Origin: a virus
IMG/VR virus record: IMGVR_UViG_3300042880_000879
Span: 1 to 22,173 of that record
Length of the DNA stretch: 22,173 nt
Strand: one strand, 5' to 3'
In this document: positions 13,009 through 20,140 of the stretch, piece after piece
Layout: every line of letters starts with the position of its first letter
How positions within the stretch are numbered: position 1 is the stretch's first letter
Notes under the pieces: generated by a model
Databases searched by the model: none
What the model saw: only the letters and a program-made list of their open reading frames with translations
Told to the model about the DNA's origin: nothing
Translations under genes and position numbers: made by a program

Positions 13009-13457
13009 ATTTTGATAACAGCTTCGTGTATAGCCTTTTTAAGTGCTGATGATACAGTCATTTTTTCAAAAGGTAACATCCCCTCTTTTACTTCAATCAT
13101 GATTGCTCTAATCTCAGTTTCAGATTCCCCAATACCTTCATAACATTTACCATCGTAATATAATCTTACACCAACCTGCGTAACTGATTCTGTTTTCTCA
13201 ACACCAACAATTCTAATTGTCGTCTTCGGTAATCCAAAGTAATAAACCTCAACATCAATATCCTTTCCATCTTCAGATAAACAGAACTTCTCAGATAGTT
13301 CGTCTTCAACTATTTGTCTTATACCAAAACGAATGTCTCTGTTTCCCATCTCTTTTAATTTAGCTGTGTTGTAAACTGAATCAACATAAACACATTGTTG
13401 AGACATTGCGAGGTTACCAAGTAGTAACATACCAAGTAGTAAGATTATATTTTTCAT
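13005..13457 (-). CDS. Exported protein resembling a reduced CsgG domain
   Basis: 150 aa with a clear signal peptide (MKNIILLLGMLLLGNLAMSQ). The mature part shows RFGIRQIVEDELSEKFCL, TQVGVRLYYDGKCYEGIGES and FEKMTVSSALKKAIHEAVI. The same order of short motifs occurs in the CsgG-like lipoprotein three genes upstream (RVGLGVTNIVIEYLEY, TRLGLQIKFVDAETSQVIVG, FNQSTVGISTKKALETASSR). I infer a distant, shortened paralogue; the similarity is by eye and could be wrong. It lacks a lipobox, so it would be periplasmic or secreted. The stop/start junction with the lectin gene shares one base. Confidence 0.7.
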   Translation of the reverse strand: MKNIILLLGMLLLGNLAMSQQCVYVDSVYNTAKLKEMGNRDIRFGIRQIVEDELSEKFCLSEDGKDIDVEVYYFGLPKTTIRIVGVEKTESVTQVGVRLYYDGKCYEGIGESETEIRAIMIEVKEGMLPFEKMTVSSALKKAIHEAVIKI

Positions 13458-14455
13458 TAGTAATTAACTGTTGATTTATACCCAGGAGCAATCAGATAAT
13501 AGTTTTGTGATCCCCCACTTACAGGTGAGTTTATTGTCATAGATGACACACCAGGAATTGCTATTCTCATATCTGATGTATTTGTTGTTAATGTTGTATA
13601 TTGTGCGGTAGTAAAGAATCTTGCGGGGTTTGTGTTTACCCAACCATTTAAAAAACCAAATCTTCTAAGGTTAATATAGTTCTCATCAGCAACATTTATT
13701 CTACCATCGTAGTTAACATCATATCTATGGTAATGAATACTTTTAATTGGTGTAATACCCAAAACTAACTTTGAAACCTCAATCATGTCTGTCAATTGTA
13801 ATGTTGTTACAGGTGTTGTCGCATCAAACTGAATGTACCATTCAACTGATGGGTTTGTTGGTTGAGAAAAACTATAATATCCTGTTGCGTTTGTATATAC
13901 TGTTTGGTGTAACACCCATGGTGTGTATGTAACTATGTATTCAAATTCTAATACATATGGTAGTGAAATTGCATTTGGTAAGTCATTCCATTTACCTCCC
14001 CCTACGAATTGGACGTAATCTTCGTTACCAGCGTTATTTGGTTCACCGGGATTCCATGAGGTGTATGAATAAGTTTCATTTGTAACCCATCTCCATTGAC
14101 CTTCTATTACTTCATCAGTTAATCCAATCCAACCTGAAGGCCATAAACCAAATATAAAAGAATTTTCTGCTGCGGTTGTTACAGTAACCAAGTGGCCTCC
14201 CATATTCAAACAAGCTTGTCTTGCATCACTCCAAAACATAGATCCTGTAGATCTGTAGTATGAATGTCCGTTGTAATTGTTTTGGGATGTAAACCCATTC
14301 ATTACAGGTGTTGTTCTTTTATATAACTTTACCGGTACGTTGACGGCTCCTGTACCATCGGCGTTTCTTATGTAACCTGAATAAGTAAAAGTCTGTGCAT
14401 TTAATGAAAAAACAGAAAATAATACTATTGTCCAACTAATAATCTTGTTCCACAT
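13457..14455 (-). CDS. Secreted C-type lectin protein with Ig-like and dockerin-like modules
   Basis: 332 aa from the ATG at 14453-14455 (signal peptide MWNKIISWTIVLFSVFSLNA); a GTG 13 codons earlier would place the signal peptide internally. The mature protein starts with a strand set of a carboxypeptidase-regulatory/CnaB-like fold (FTYSGYIRNADGTGAVNVPV). A C-type lectin domain follows, about residues 60-173, with HLVTVTTAAENSFI, WIGLTDE, EPNN (138-141) and KWNDLP (155-160). The Ig-like fold seems to resume after it (HQTVYTNATGYYSF), then a dockerin-like calcium loop (YDVNYDGRINVADEN). Carbohydrate or host-surface binding is likely from EPN and WND. It overlaps the end of the upstream gene by 31 bases. 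Confidence 0.85.
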   Translation of the reverse strand: MWNKIISWTIVLFSVFSLNAQTFTYSGYIRNADGTGAVNVPVKLYKRTTPVMNGFTSQNNYNGHSYYRSTGSMFWSDARQACLNMGGHLVTVTTAAENSFIFGLWPSGWIGLTDEVIEGQWRWVTNETYSYTSWNPGEPNNAGNEDYVQFVGGGKWNDLPNAISLPYVLEFEYIVTYTPWVLHQTVYTNATGYYSFSQPTNPSVEWYIQFDATTPVTTLQLTDMIEVSKLVLGITPIKSIHYHRYDVNYDGRINVADENYINLRRFGFLNGWVNTNPARFFTTAQYTTLTTNTSDMRIAIPGVSSMTINSPVSGGSQNYYLIAPGYKSTVNY

Positions 14456-16104
14456 GTTATTGTATAATTTAAAGTGTTTACCTTGATCGCCCACGCCCCT
14501 CCTGCATTTATATTAAATTTAAATCTTTTTGTAATTGCGATGTTTGTACCTAAACTTGGTAGAACCACATATGGTGATTTTAATACCAAATCGTTATAGT
14601 AACTTACATATGGTGAATAGACAAATAAAGCCATAAGTTTAACATCTATTCTTTTACCAAACTTCAAGTCATACATTCCACCACCAATTAAAGCCGTTCC
14701 TAAAAATGATGTTTTATAAACTTGTCCGTATGATACTGTTCCCATATAAACAGCCTTAAGACTTGGGATCTTTGGGAACATGAACATCTGTCCTCCAGCT
14801 AAAGTGCCGTATACTGATCCCCTACCTTCAAACCCTACAGATAAAGTTCCCGATAAAAGTCCAACACTTTTTTTGTTGATCCATGCATGATATCCTGTTA
14901 TGTTTGGTCCTTGTTGTGCTGACACATAATCAACCAAACCACCACGAGCAGTTTCACCATCCCAACGCATGTTATGATATCCTCCTGTTAATTTTAATCC
15001 TGTTCTAACTTCAGAGTTTTGAAAGTTAAAACCCACAAAGTCGCTTGATGCGATAACTGTGGGTTTCCCACCTTCCCTATTCTGATTTACTGTTTTAGTT
15101 GCCCCTTGGGTAATGTTTGTTTGTCCTCCTCCTTGTTCTTCTGTTTGGGTTGTGGTTTCCTCACCGTTTGGTGGGTTTCCACTATTATTCCCCACACCAG
15201 AGTTCCCACCGTTATTAGAACCATTACCGTTAGGGTTAGTTGTAGAACCATTATTTGTTACTTCTTGGTTCGTTTGGTTATTTCCTTCACCATTCCCACT
15301 AGTCCCATTCCCACTAGACTCCCCAGTATTGCTACCGACAGTAGTATTGCTATTGTTTTCATTCGTATTAGTGTTTTGATTGTTTATAGGCGACACAGCC
15401 TGTGAATTTCCATTTTCATTTGATCCACTTTGAGTTGTAGAGCTTCCTGTTGATGTTGTACCTTGAGTTCCAACATTTGTATTAGGGGTTCCATTTCCTC
15501 CGTTGTTCGAACTTGTTTCATTTGTTCCAGAAGTGGTTTGACTTCCTTCAGTAGTGTTACTTGTTCCATTATTTTGGTTTTGATTGTTATTGGTTGTGGA
15601 GTTATTAGTATTTGTTGTTGTACCGTTATTATTATTTCCACTTCCATTTTGGGAACTATTCCCATTCTTCTTATTACCTTTGTTTCCGTTGGTGTTAGAA
15701 GAATTAGATGCTGCGGTTAGACTACCGCTAAGAAAATCTGTGGCTCCGTTTGATAGATCCATTAAAGACGATAGTGAGTTGATAATACCTATCGTGTTTA
15801 ATGCCACATCTTGAGCCATGTTTATTTGACCACCAAGTCCAACTATTTCGGCACATGGTGATCCTTGATATTGTGAAAAAACTTGGTTAGCCCAAGTTTC
15901 AAAAGTTCCATCGGTAAATTGTTGTTGAGTAAAGTTCTCGACAAAACCATAATACCCCACCGTGACTGAACCATTGATGGGGACTATGATATTTTTTACA
16001 TTTCCTGTACAAGGATCGGTGTATGAATAGTTATAAGTCTGTGCTTTTAGATTGAAGAAACTAAATAAGACAAACAACAAAGATATGAAAATGTTTATTC
16101 TCAC
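14425..16104 (-). CDS. Exported protein with NGST-rich linker and probable outer-membrane barrel end
   Basis: 559 aa. Signal peptide about 1-21 (MRINIFISLLFVLFSFFNLKA). Residues 22-130 are a soluble N-terminal domain with YNYSYTDPCTGN and a second cysteine at 84. Residues 131-343 are low complexity, almost only Asn, Gly, Ser, Thr and Gln. Residues 350-559 have alternating hydrophobic/aromatic strands with Gly turns (GTLSVGFEGRGSVYGTLAGG, TCGTRLLVGQ end) as in outer-membrane beta-barrels. The order suggests a periplasmic domain tethered to a barrel, next to the CsgG-like pore gene. I know no family name for the whole protein. Its stop lies inside the next gene. Confidence 0.75.
   Translation of the reverse strand: MRINIFISLLFVLFSFFNLKAQTYNYSYTDPCTGNVKNIIVPINGSVTVGYYGFVENFTQQQFTDGTFETWANQVFSQYQGSPCAEIVGLGGQINMAQDVALNTIGIINSLSSLMDLSNGATDFLSGSLTAASNSSNTNGNKGNKKNGNSSQNGSGNNNNGTTTNTNNSTTNNNQNQNNGTSNTTEGSQTTSGTNETSSNNGGNGTPNTNVGTQGTTSTGSSTTQSGSNENGNSQAVSPINNQNTNTNENNSNTTVGSNTGESSGNGTSGNGEGNNQTNQEVTNNGSTTNPNGNGSNNGGNSGVGNNSGNPPNGEETTTQTEEQGGGQTNITQGATKTVNQNREGGKPTVIASSDFVGFNFQNSEVRTGLKLTGGYHNMRWDGETARGGLVDYVSAQQGPNITGYHAWINKKSVGLLSGTLSVGFEGRGSVYGTLAGGQMFMFPKIPSLKAVYMGTVSYGQVYKTSFLGTALIGGGMYDLKFGKRIDVKLMALFVYSPYVSYYNDLVLKSPYVVLPSLGTNIAITKRFKFNINAGGAWAIKVNTLNYTITCGTRLLVGQ
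15076..15714 (-). repeat. Low-complexity Asn/Gly/Ser/Thr coding region
   Basis: About 213 codons drawn from Asn, Gly, Ser, Thr and Gln with few charges. The low complexity produces long spurious open frames on both strands here. Length in such regions usually varies between related genomes. Confidence 0.8.
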
Positions 16105-16841
16105 TTCGGAAATACACCTTTTGATATAAGTCTAGTTACAACTCTTGATGAAGCTGTCTCTAAAGCTTTTTTTGTAGATATACCTACAGTTGATTGATTG
16201 AATTTAACATCATCTGAGATATCACCTAAAATTGATGTTGTTTTAATTGTTACCGCTTCTCCAAGTCCTGATCCTACAATCACTTGACTTGTTTCAGCAT
16301 CTACAAATTTGATCTGAAGACCTAATCTTGTAGTTTGATTTACAGTTTGTTGTCCATTAACTTTTACAACTTCGTCTTCTGATACTGAAAAATCATATAC
16401 CTCAATATAAACAAAGTACTTAGCTAATACAACATTACCTTTCACTTCGATTTTGTTTGAAGATACTCCCTTGTCTGATGCCTTGTCTTGAGCAATCATT
16501 CTTTGTTTGATCTCTTCCTTTTCTTCAGTGAAAATAAATCTGTTGGTATATTCCAAATATTCAATTACAATATTTGTTACACCAAGACCTACTCTTTTAT
16601 CTTTTAACTCAGGATATAATTCGTAAAGTTCTTCGTTAATACCAATCTTTAATAATTGGATTGGAACTTGAATTGATCCATCGTAGTCAGCAACCGAGTC
16701 TATTGATTGTTTCTTTTCAAAATCGGCAACATATTGTTCTGTCTTAACAGAGCCAATACCCCCTCCGTTTTGAGGGGGTTGGGCTTGTACTGTTTTACAT
16801 CCAATCAAAAAGAATGGTAATATGTAAAGTAGGTTTTTCAT
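16101..16841 (-). CDS. CsgG-family outer-membrane lipoprotein
   Basis: 246 aa. Lipoprotein signal peptide with FFLIGC, acylated Cys at 15. The rest follows the CsgG family: KDKRVGLGVTNIVIEYLEY, FIFTEEKEEIKQRMIAQDK, VVLAKYFVYIEVYDFSVSED, RLGLQIKFVDAETSQVIVGS and a final helix with FNQSTVGISTKKALETASSR. In curli systems CsgG forms a nonameric outer-membrane secretion pore; many homologues in Bacteroidetes have other roles. Its stop shares four bases with the start of the 559-aa gene, so the two are coupled. A hairpin-forming ACCCCCTC/GAGGGGGT pair (16758-16779) lies in codons just after the lipobox. Pore function is inferred by family. Confidence 0.82.
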   Translation of the reverse strand: MKNLLYILPFFLIGCKTVQAQPPQNGGGIGSVKTEQYVADFEKKQSIDSVADYDGSIQVPIQLLKIGINEELYELYPELKDKRVGLGVTNIVIEYLEYTNRFIFTEEKEEIKQRMIAQDKASDKGVSSNKIEVKGNVVLAKYFVYIEVYDFSVSEDEVVKVNGQQTVNQTTRLGLQIKFVDAETSQVIVGSGLGEAVTIKTTSILGDISDDVKFNQSTVGISTKKALETASSRVVTRLISKGVFPK

Positions 16842-17122
16842 TATCCTTCTACTTCTTCTTCGTTGTTATCCTTGTTTTTACCAGCAAAGTATTTGTCGAC
16901 AGAAGCAATTCCAAATGAACCTAAAGTGATCCATAAGAAACCATCATAGATAAATTGATTGATCGGCATTTTTTGTCCGTGAAATCCTGTGTAGATATCT
17001 ACACCAAGACAAACAACCATCATTAAAAATGATCCGAAACCTACGATTGATTTTTCATTTATGTCGTTGTGATCCATAAACATTCTTACTAAGAATGATT
17101 TCTTTTTTACTTTCTTTTCCAT
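16841..17122 (-). CDS. Holin-like protein with two membrane segments
   Basis: 93 aa. A basic N-terminus (MEKKVKKKSFLVRMF) is followed by two hydrophobic segments, about residues 25-47 (SIVGFGSFLMMVVCLGVDIY) and 57-79 (FIYDGFLWITLGSFGIASVD), then an acidic tail ending EEEVEG. Two helices with charged ends in a lysis-gene neighbourhood is a common holin layout. A size of 93 aa fits. It shares its stop/start base with the CsgG-like gene. A simple inner-membrane protein of another kind cannot be excluded. Confidence 0.65.
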   Translation of the reverse strand: MEKKVKKKSFLVRMFMDHNDINEKSIVGFGSFLMMVVCLGVDIYTGFHGQKMPINQFIYDGFLWITLGSFGIASVDKYFAGKNKDNNEEEVEG

Positions 17123-17143
17123 AATTTTAATTTTTATTATTTA

Positions 17144-17476
17144 TTACCAAGACTCTTCCTCTTTTTTAGGTTGAGTTTGAGCTGGTTGTTGAGCCGCAGG
17201 TTTTTCGATAATTCTTTCACGAATTACACCACCACCATTATTGTTCTCAGTTTTTTGTTTATTTTCTTGATTTTGTTGTACGTTTATTGTGATTGGTGCT
17301 TGACCTCCAGTCTGTTCCGTTTTTGTTTCTTCTTTTGGTTCTTCTTCACCGCCACCATATAACATTACACCTAACCATGTTCCACCACCAGCAATTACTG
17401 TTGTTAGTGTTCCGATGATGGTCTTCTTTAATCCTGACCATGTTCCATCATTTGTGTCTTGTGTTTCTTCTGACAT
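17144..17476 (-). CDS. Small single-pass membrane protein with polar tail
   Basis: 110 aa. One hydrophobic segment, about residues 17-41 (KKTIIGTLTTVIAGGGTWLG), preceded by a short acidic N-terminus and followed by a long hydrophilic tail rich in Glu, Gln and Asn (QENKQKTENNNGGG, QQPAQTQPKKEEE). No family recognised. The position between the secreted 635-aa protein and the holin-like gene suggests a lysis or envelope role, for example an antiholin or structural anchor. This is inference. Confidence 0.7.
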   Translation of the reverse strand: MSEETQDTNDGTWSGLKKTIIGTLTTVIAGGGTWLGVMLYGGGEEEPKEETKTEQTGGQAPITINVQQNQENKQKTENNNGGGVIRERIIEKPAAQQPAQTQPKKEEESW

Positions 17477-17499
17477 TTTTGTTTTTGTTTATTTTGTGT

Positions 17500-19407
17500 T
17501 TATTGTTTTACAATTTTTGAAACTTTAGTTTCTCCGTTTTCCATAGTTAATGTAACTAAGTAAAGACCTCTTTCTAAACTACCTAAGTTCTCAACATAGT
17601 TATACTCTCCGTTTGGTAATTGACCATCCAATATTGTAATTAACTTTCTTCCAACAACATCTGTAATTGATAGATTTGCGTTTGTTGTTTCTTTTACTTC
17701 AAATGAAATTGTTACTTCATCAATAACAGGATTAGGAACTACAGAAATTGTATTACCGATTACCTCACCCATATTACTTTTTAATACTTGAAGGATTCCA
17801 TTTGTTGGTGTGATTGTTAAATCTTCAGATTGAGTTGTTCCTGCAAACTTCAAAGAAGTATAAAGAGGACTTTCTTCCCATAGATTCTGTGGTTGTTTTG
17901 CAATAAATTGTAAAGTCACAACCTCATCACCATCTACTAATGGTTGTTCATTATTTGTAGGATCAAATCCACCCCAATCAACTTGACCATCATTTGGATT
18001 TATATATGTGATCCATTGCATGGCATTTGATGTTGAGTTAACCCCTTTGAATTCCAATAGGTCTGTATTGTATTTCAAACCAAACTGAAGTGATGATAAC
18101 TCATTCCCATTTGTAAAAACTTTAACGGGTAACTCAACTAAATTTCCAGCTTCTACAGAAATGTCAGGTACATTTACTTCGATTGTTGATGTTGGAAAAT
18201 CATACTCAACTTTAGTATCGATTACATTATAGATTTGTGACTCTAAACCTGGCATTGGTCCAACCAATACTTCAATCGGAGTAACACGAGCCATGTTGTA
18301 ACCTGTACCGTTAGCATCACCAGGAACCATCACATAATAAACCACAGAGTCAGGTTGACCCGGTAAGATATCAAATGTAAAGTTTGTTACACCCGCAATT
18401 GTTGATGTATAGTTAGTTGCGGATCCGTTGATTGTTGTATATTCAGATACAGTAAAGAACTTAACATCTTTTGTGTTGTTAGGCCATACGTTAAATCTTC
18501 CTGAGATTCTACCAAACACACCCCATACATCGGATATAGTTGTACTATTAGAACCATTCACATCTGCCGTGTAGTAATCAAATCCAGTCATAGTTCCGTT
18601 TCCAAGAACCCACTGATTGATTTGTTGAGCGTCTGTTGATGAAATAATATTACCTACACCCATTGTATCTCCTTGAATTGCTAATCTTACATCCCAATAT
18701 GTTGTGTCCAATGGAACTGAGATGTTGAAGTCTCCGTTGATGTCAGTAACATAAGCAGAATGTTGTGTCCAAGTGTTTCCACCAAATGGTCTTCTTTGTA
18801 ATGCTAAGTTAAGATATTTGGCAGGAGAACCTGTAACGTTTGTGAACGTTCCATGATAAGCAAAGTTCACAGGAGTAAACACACCACCATAGTTATGAAC
18901 ACTTAATGTGGTATCCATACCATCTTGTTTAGCGGCATACGGTGTAAAAGACTGAGGTCCTGTCCAAGTTAAGTTGGAAATAGACGCCAAGTTATTAAAT
19001 GTTGCCGCTGGTGCGTGAGTAAAGGTAATTAGAAATCTCTCACCATTTGGAATCGTATAAGTTGCACTTGGACCTGTATAAACCAAAGTAATGGTAATAA
19101 AACCATTTGTTGTGTTGGTGATAAACTGAAGGTCTAAGTTTGTTGATGATCCGATAAGAGATACGGTTGCATTTGTAAACGCTACATTATCGTAGAATAC
19201 TCTAAACTGAACCCCTGCAAATTTTGTAAGGGTTGTGTTTTGTAATGTAATCTTCGCATCAGTTGTGCCTTGTGCTGTTGTCCCAACTTGATATTGGGAT
19301 GCAATGATACCCCACAATCCGTTTGAAGGTGCTGCGGGTACTTGAGCTTTACCGATAAACGGTAATAAGAATAAAAGTCCTAATAACAGACCTTTTAGTT
19401 GTTTCAT
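17500..19407 (-). CDS. T9SS-sorted surface protein with cohesin-like and dockerin-like modules
   Basis: 635 aa. Signal peptide (MKQLKGLLLGLLFLLPFIGKA). Order: cohesin-like beta domain ~30-175; Ig-like strands ~185-245 (WTQHSAYVTDINGDFNI); dockerin-like segment ~250-305 (DYYTADVNGSNSTTISD); further strands to ~385; a second, clearer cohesin-like domain ~408-545 (PDISVEAGNLVELPVKVF, LSSLQFGLKYNTDLLEFKGV, VDGDEVVTLQFIA); and a type A T9SS C-terminal sorting domain ~550-635 (SVVPNPVIDEV, LSITDVVGRKL, LERGLYLVTL, KIVKQ). The sorting domain directs export through the Bacteroidetes type IX system and cell-surface attachment. The central module is shared with the lectin protein. Role probably adhesion or scaffolding. 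Confidence 0.88.
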   Translation of the reverse strand: MKQLKGLLLGLLFLLPFIGKAQVPAAPSNGLWGIIASQYQVGTTAQGTTDAKITLQNTTLTKFAGVQFRVFYDNVAFTNATVSLIGSSTNLDLQFITNTTNGFITITLVYTGPSATYTIPNGERFLITFTHAPAATFNNLASISNLTWTGPQSFTPYAAKQDGMDTTLSVHNYGGVFTPVNFAYHGTFTNVTGSPAKYLNLALQRRPFGGNTWTQHSAYVTDINGDFNISVPLDTTYWDVRLAIQGDTMGVGNIISSTDAQQINQWVLGNGTMTGFDYYTADVNGSNSTTISDVWGVFGRISGRFNVWPNNTKDVKFFTVSEYTTINGSATNYTSTIAGVTNFTFDILPGQPDSVVYYVMVPGDANGTGYNMARVTPIEVLVGPMPGLESQIYNVIDTKVEYDFPTSTIEVNVPDISVEAGNLVELPVKVFTNGNELSSLQFGLKYNTDLLEFKGVNSTSNAMQWITYINPNDGQVDWGGFDPTNNEQPLVDGDEVVTLQFIAKQPQNLWEESPLYTSLKFAGTTQSEDLTITPTNGILQVLKSNMGEVIGNTISVVPNPVIDEVTISFEVKETTNANLSITDVVGRKLITILDGQLPNGEYNYVENLGSLERGLYLVTLTMENGETKVSKIVKQ

Positions 19408-19432
19408 TTTCGTAGTTCTTAAGTTTTAGTTT

Positions 19433-20032
19433 TTATTTTATGTCTGTTGATTCAATCAATGTGTAAGTAAAAGAGTTTCCGTGAGTGTCTCTAGCCTTTC
19501 TACAGATTTTCATAAACGCTTCAAAGTCTGCAGATCTTTTAAAAACTTGACATCCTTCACTCCAATTCTCTACATAAGTTGAGTCAGCACCAGCCTTGTG
19601 AATGTTAATACCAAATACACCCTCAGCAATTTTTGTTTCGTCATAAGTTAAATCACGATTTGGGTCACGATAAACTTTTACGTTCTTTGCTTGTTTAAGT
19701 GCTTCGTATTTTCCTTGATGAAGACCGATTCCGTGTGAACCTCTGTATTGTCCTTCAACAAGTCTGGCAACACCAGCTTTGTTGTGATATTCCATCACAC
19801 CTTTTTTTCCAGGATCTGTGGTTGCCGGCCATTCGTGATATTTCCACGCACCTGTTTCATCTTTGTAACTTAATGTGATTAAGTCATCAAACGCGTTCGT
19901 TACTTTTTGACCAGTACCGGCGTTTCTTATACCTATAATGTTTACATCGAACCCTTTGTTGTTTGTGTCTTCGAAGTAAACATAACCTTTGGCTTTGACG
20001 GCAGCCTCGACCTGTTCTCTTGTGTATCCCAT
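19433..20032 (-). CDS. YkuD-like (L,D-transpeptidase-type) peptidoglycan enzyme
   Basis: 199 aa, no signal peptide. FGINIHKAGAD (140-150) and WSEGCQVFKRSADFEAFM (157-174) give the H145 ... S158-E-G-C161 arrangement of YkuD-type L,D-transpeptidase domains, with C161 as the nucleophile. The rest (GSHGIGLHQGKYEALKQ, SFTYTLIEST) follows a phage-associated branch I recognise but cannot name. Such enzymes in phages may cleave or modify peptide cross-links. It stands beside the divergent GH19 endolysin gene and ahead of the holin-like gene, so it probably belongs to lysis. The TACTTATTAGAAAA motif ends 14 bases before its ATG. Confidence 0.78.
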   Translation of the reverse strand: MGYTREQVEAAVKAKGYVYFEDTNNKGFDVNIIGIRNAGTGQKVTNAFDDLITLSYKDETGAWKYHEWPATTDPGKKGVMEYHNKAGVARLVEGQYRGSHGIGLHQGKYEALKQAKNVKVYRDPNRDLTYDETKIAEGVFGINIHKAGADSTYVENWSEGCQVFKRSADFEAFMKICRKARDTHGNSFTYTLIESTDIK

Positions 20033-20046
20033 AATTCTCTTTTTCT

Positions 20047-20054
20047 AATAAGTA
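20047..20054 (-). promoter_or_regulatory. Shared upstream motif TACTTATT (copy 4)
   Basis: On the minus strand GATACTTATTAGAAAAAG stands before the YkuD-like gene. It differs from copy 1 (TATTTATTAGAAAA) by one base. It lies in the 108-base divergent region shared with the endolysin gene. Confidence 0.4.
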
Positions 20055-20117
20055 TCTTAAAAATTACTAACTGAAGTTTTTTTTATAATAAAATCTTTAC
20101 TTTGTCTGAGAATTTAC

Positions 20118-20125
20118 TATTTATA
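20118..20125 (+). promoter_or_regulatory. Shared upstream motif TATTTATA (copy 5)
   Basis: On the plus strand CTATTTATAGGAAAA precedes the chosen ATG (20141) of the endolysin gene by 15 bases. It falls inside the extra codons that a TTG start at 20102 would add, which supports the ATG at 20141 as the real start. Confidence 0.4.
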
Positions 20126-20140
20126 GGAAAATCAAAAATT

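Noticed and set aside
15106-15814. Several open frames on the plus strand and an extra minus-strand frame inside the 559-aa gene
   Set aside because: They come from the low-complexity Asn/Gly/Ser/Thr codons read in other frames; their proteins are Val/Phe/Pro- or Gln/Met-rich with no gene-like features.
16101-16841. A full curli operon (CsgA, CsgB, CsgE, CsgF)
   Set aside because: Only the CsgG-like protein is recognisable; no curlin repeats or CsgE/CsgF-like proteins are found.
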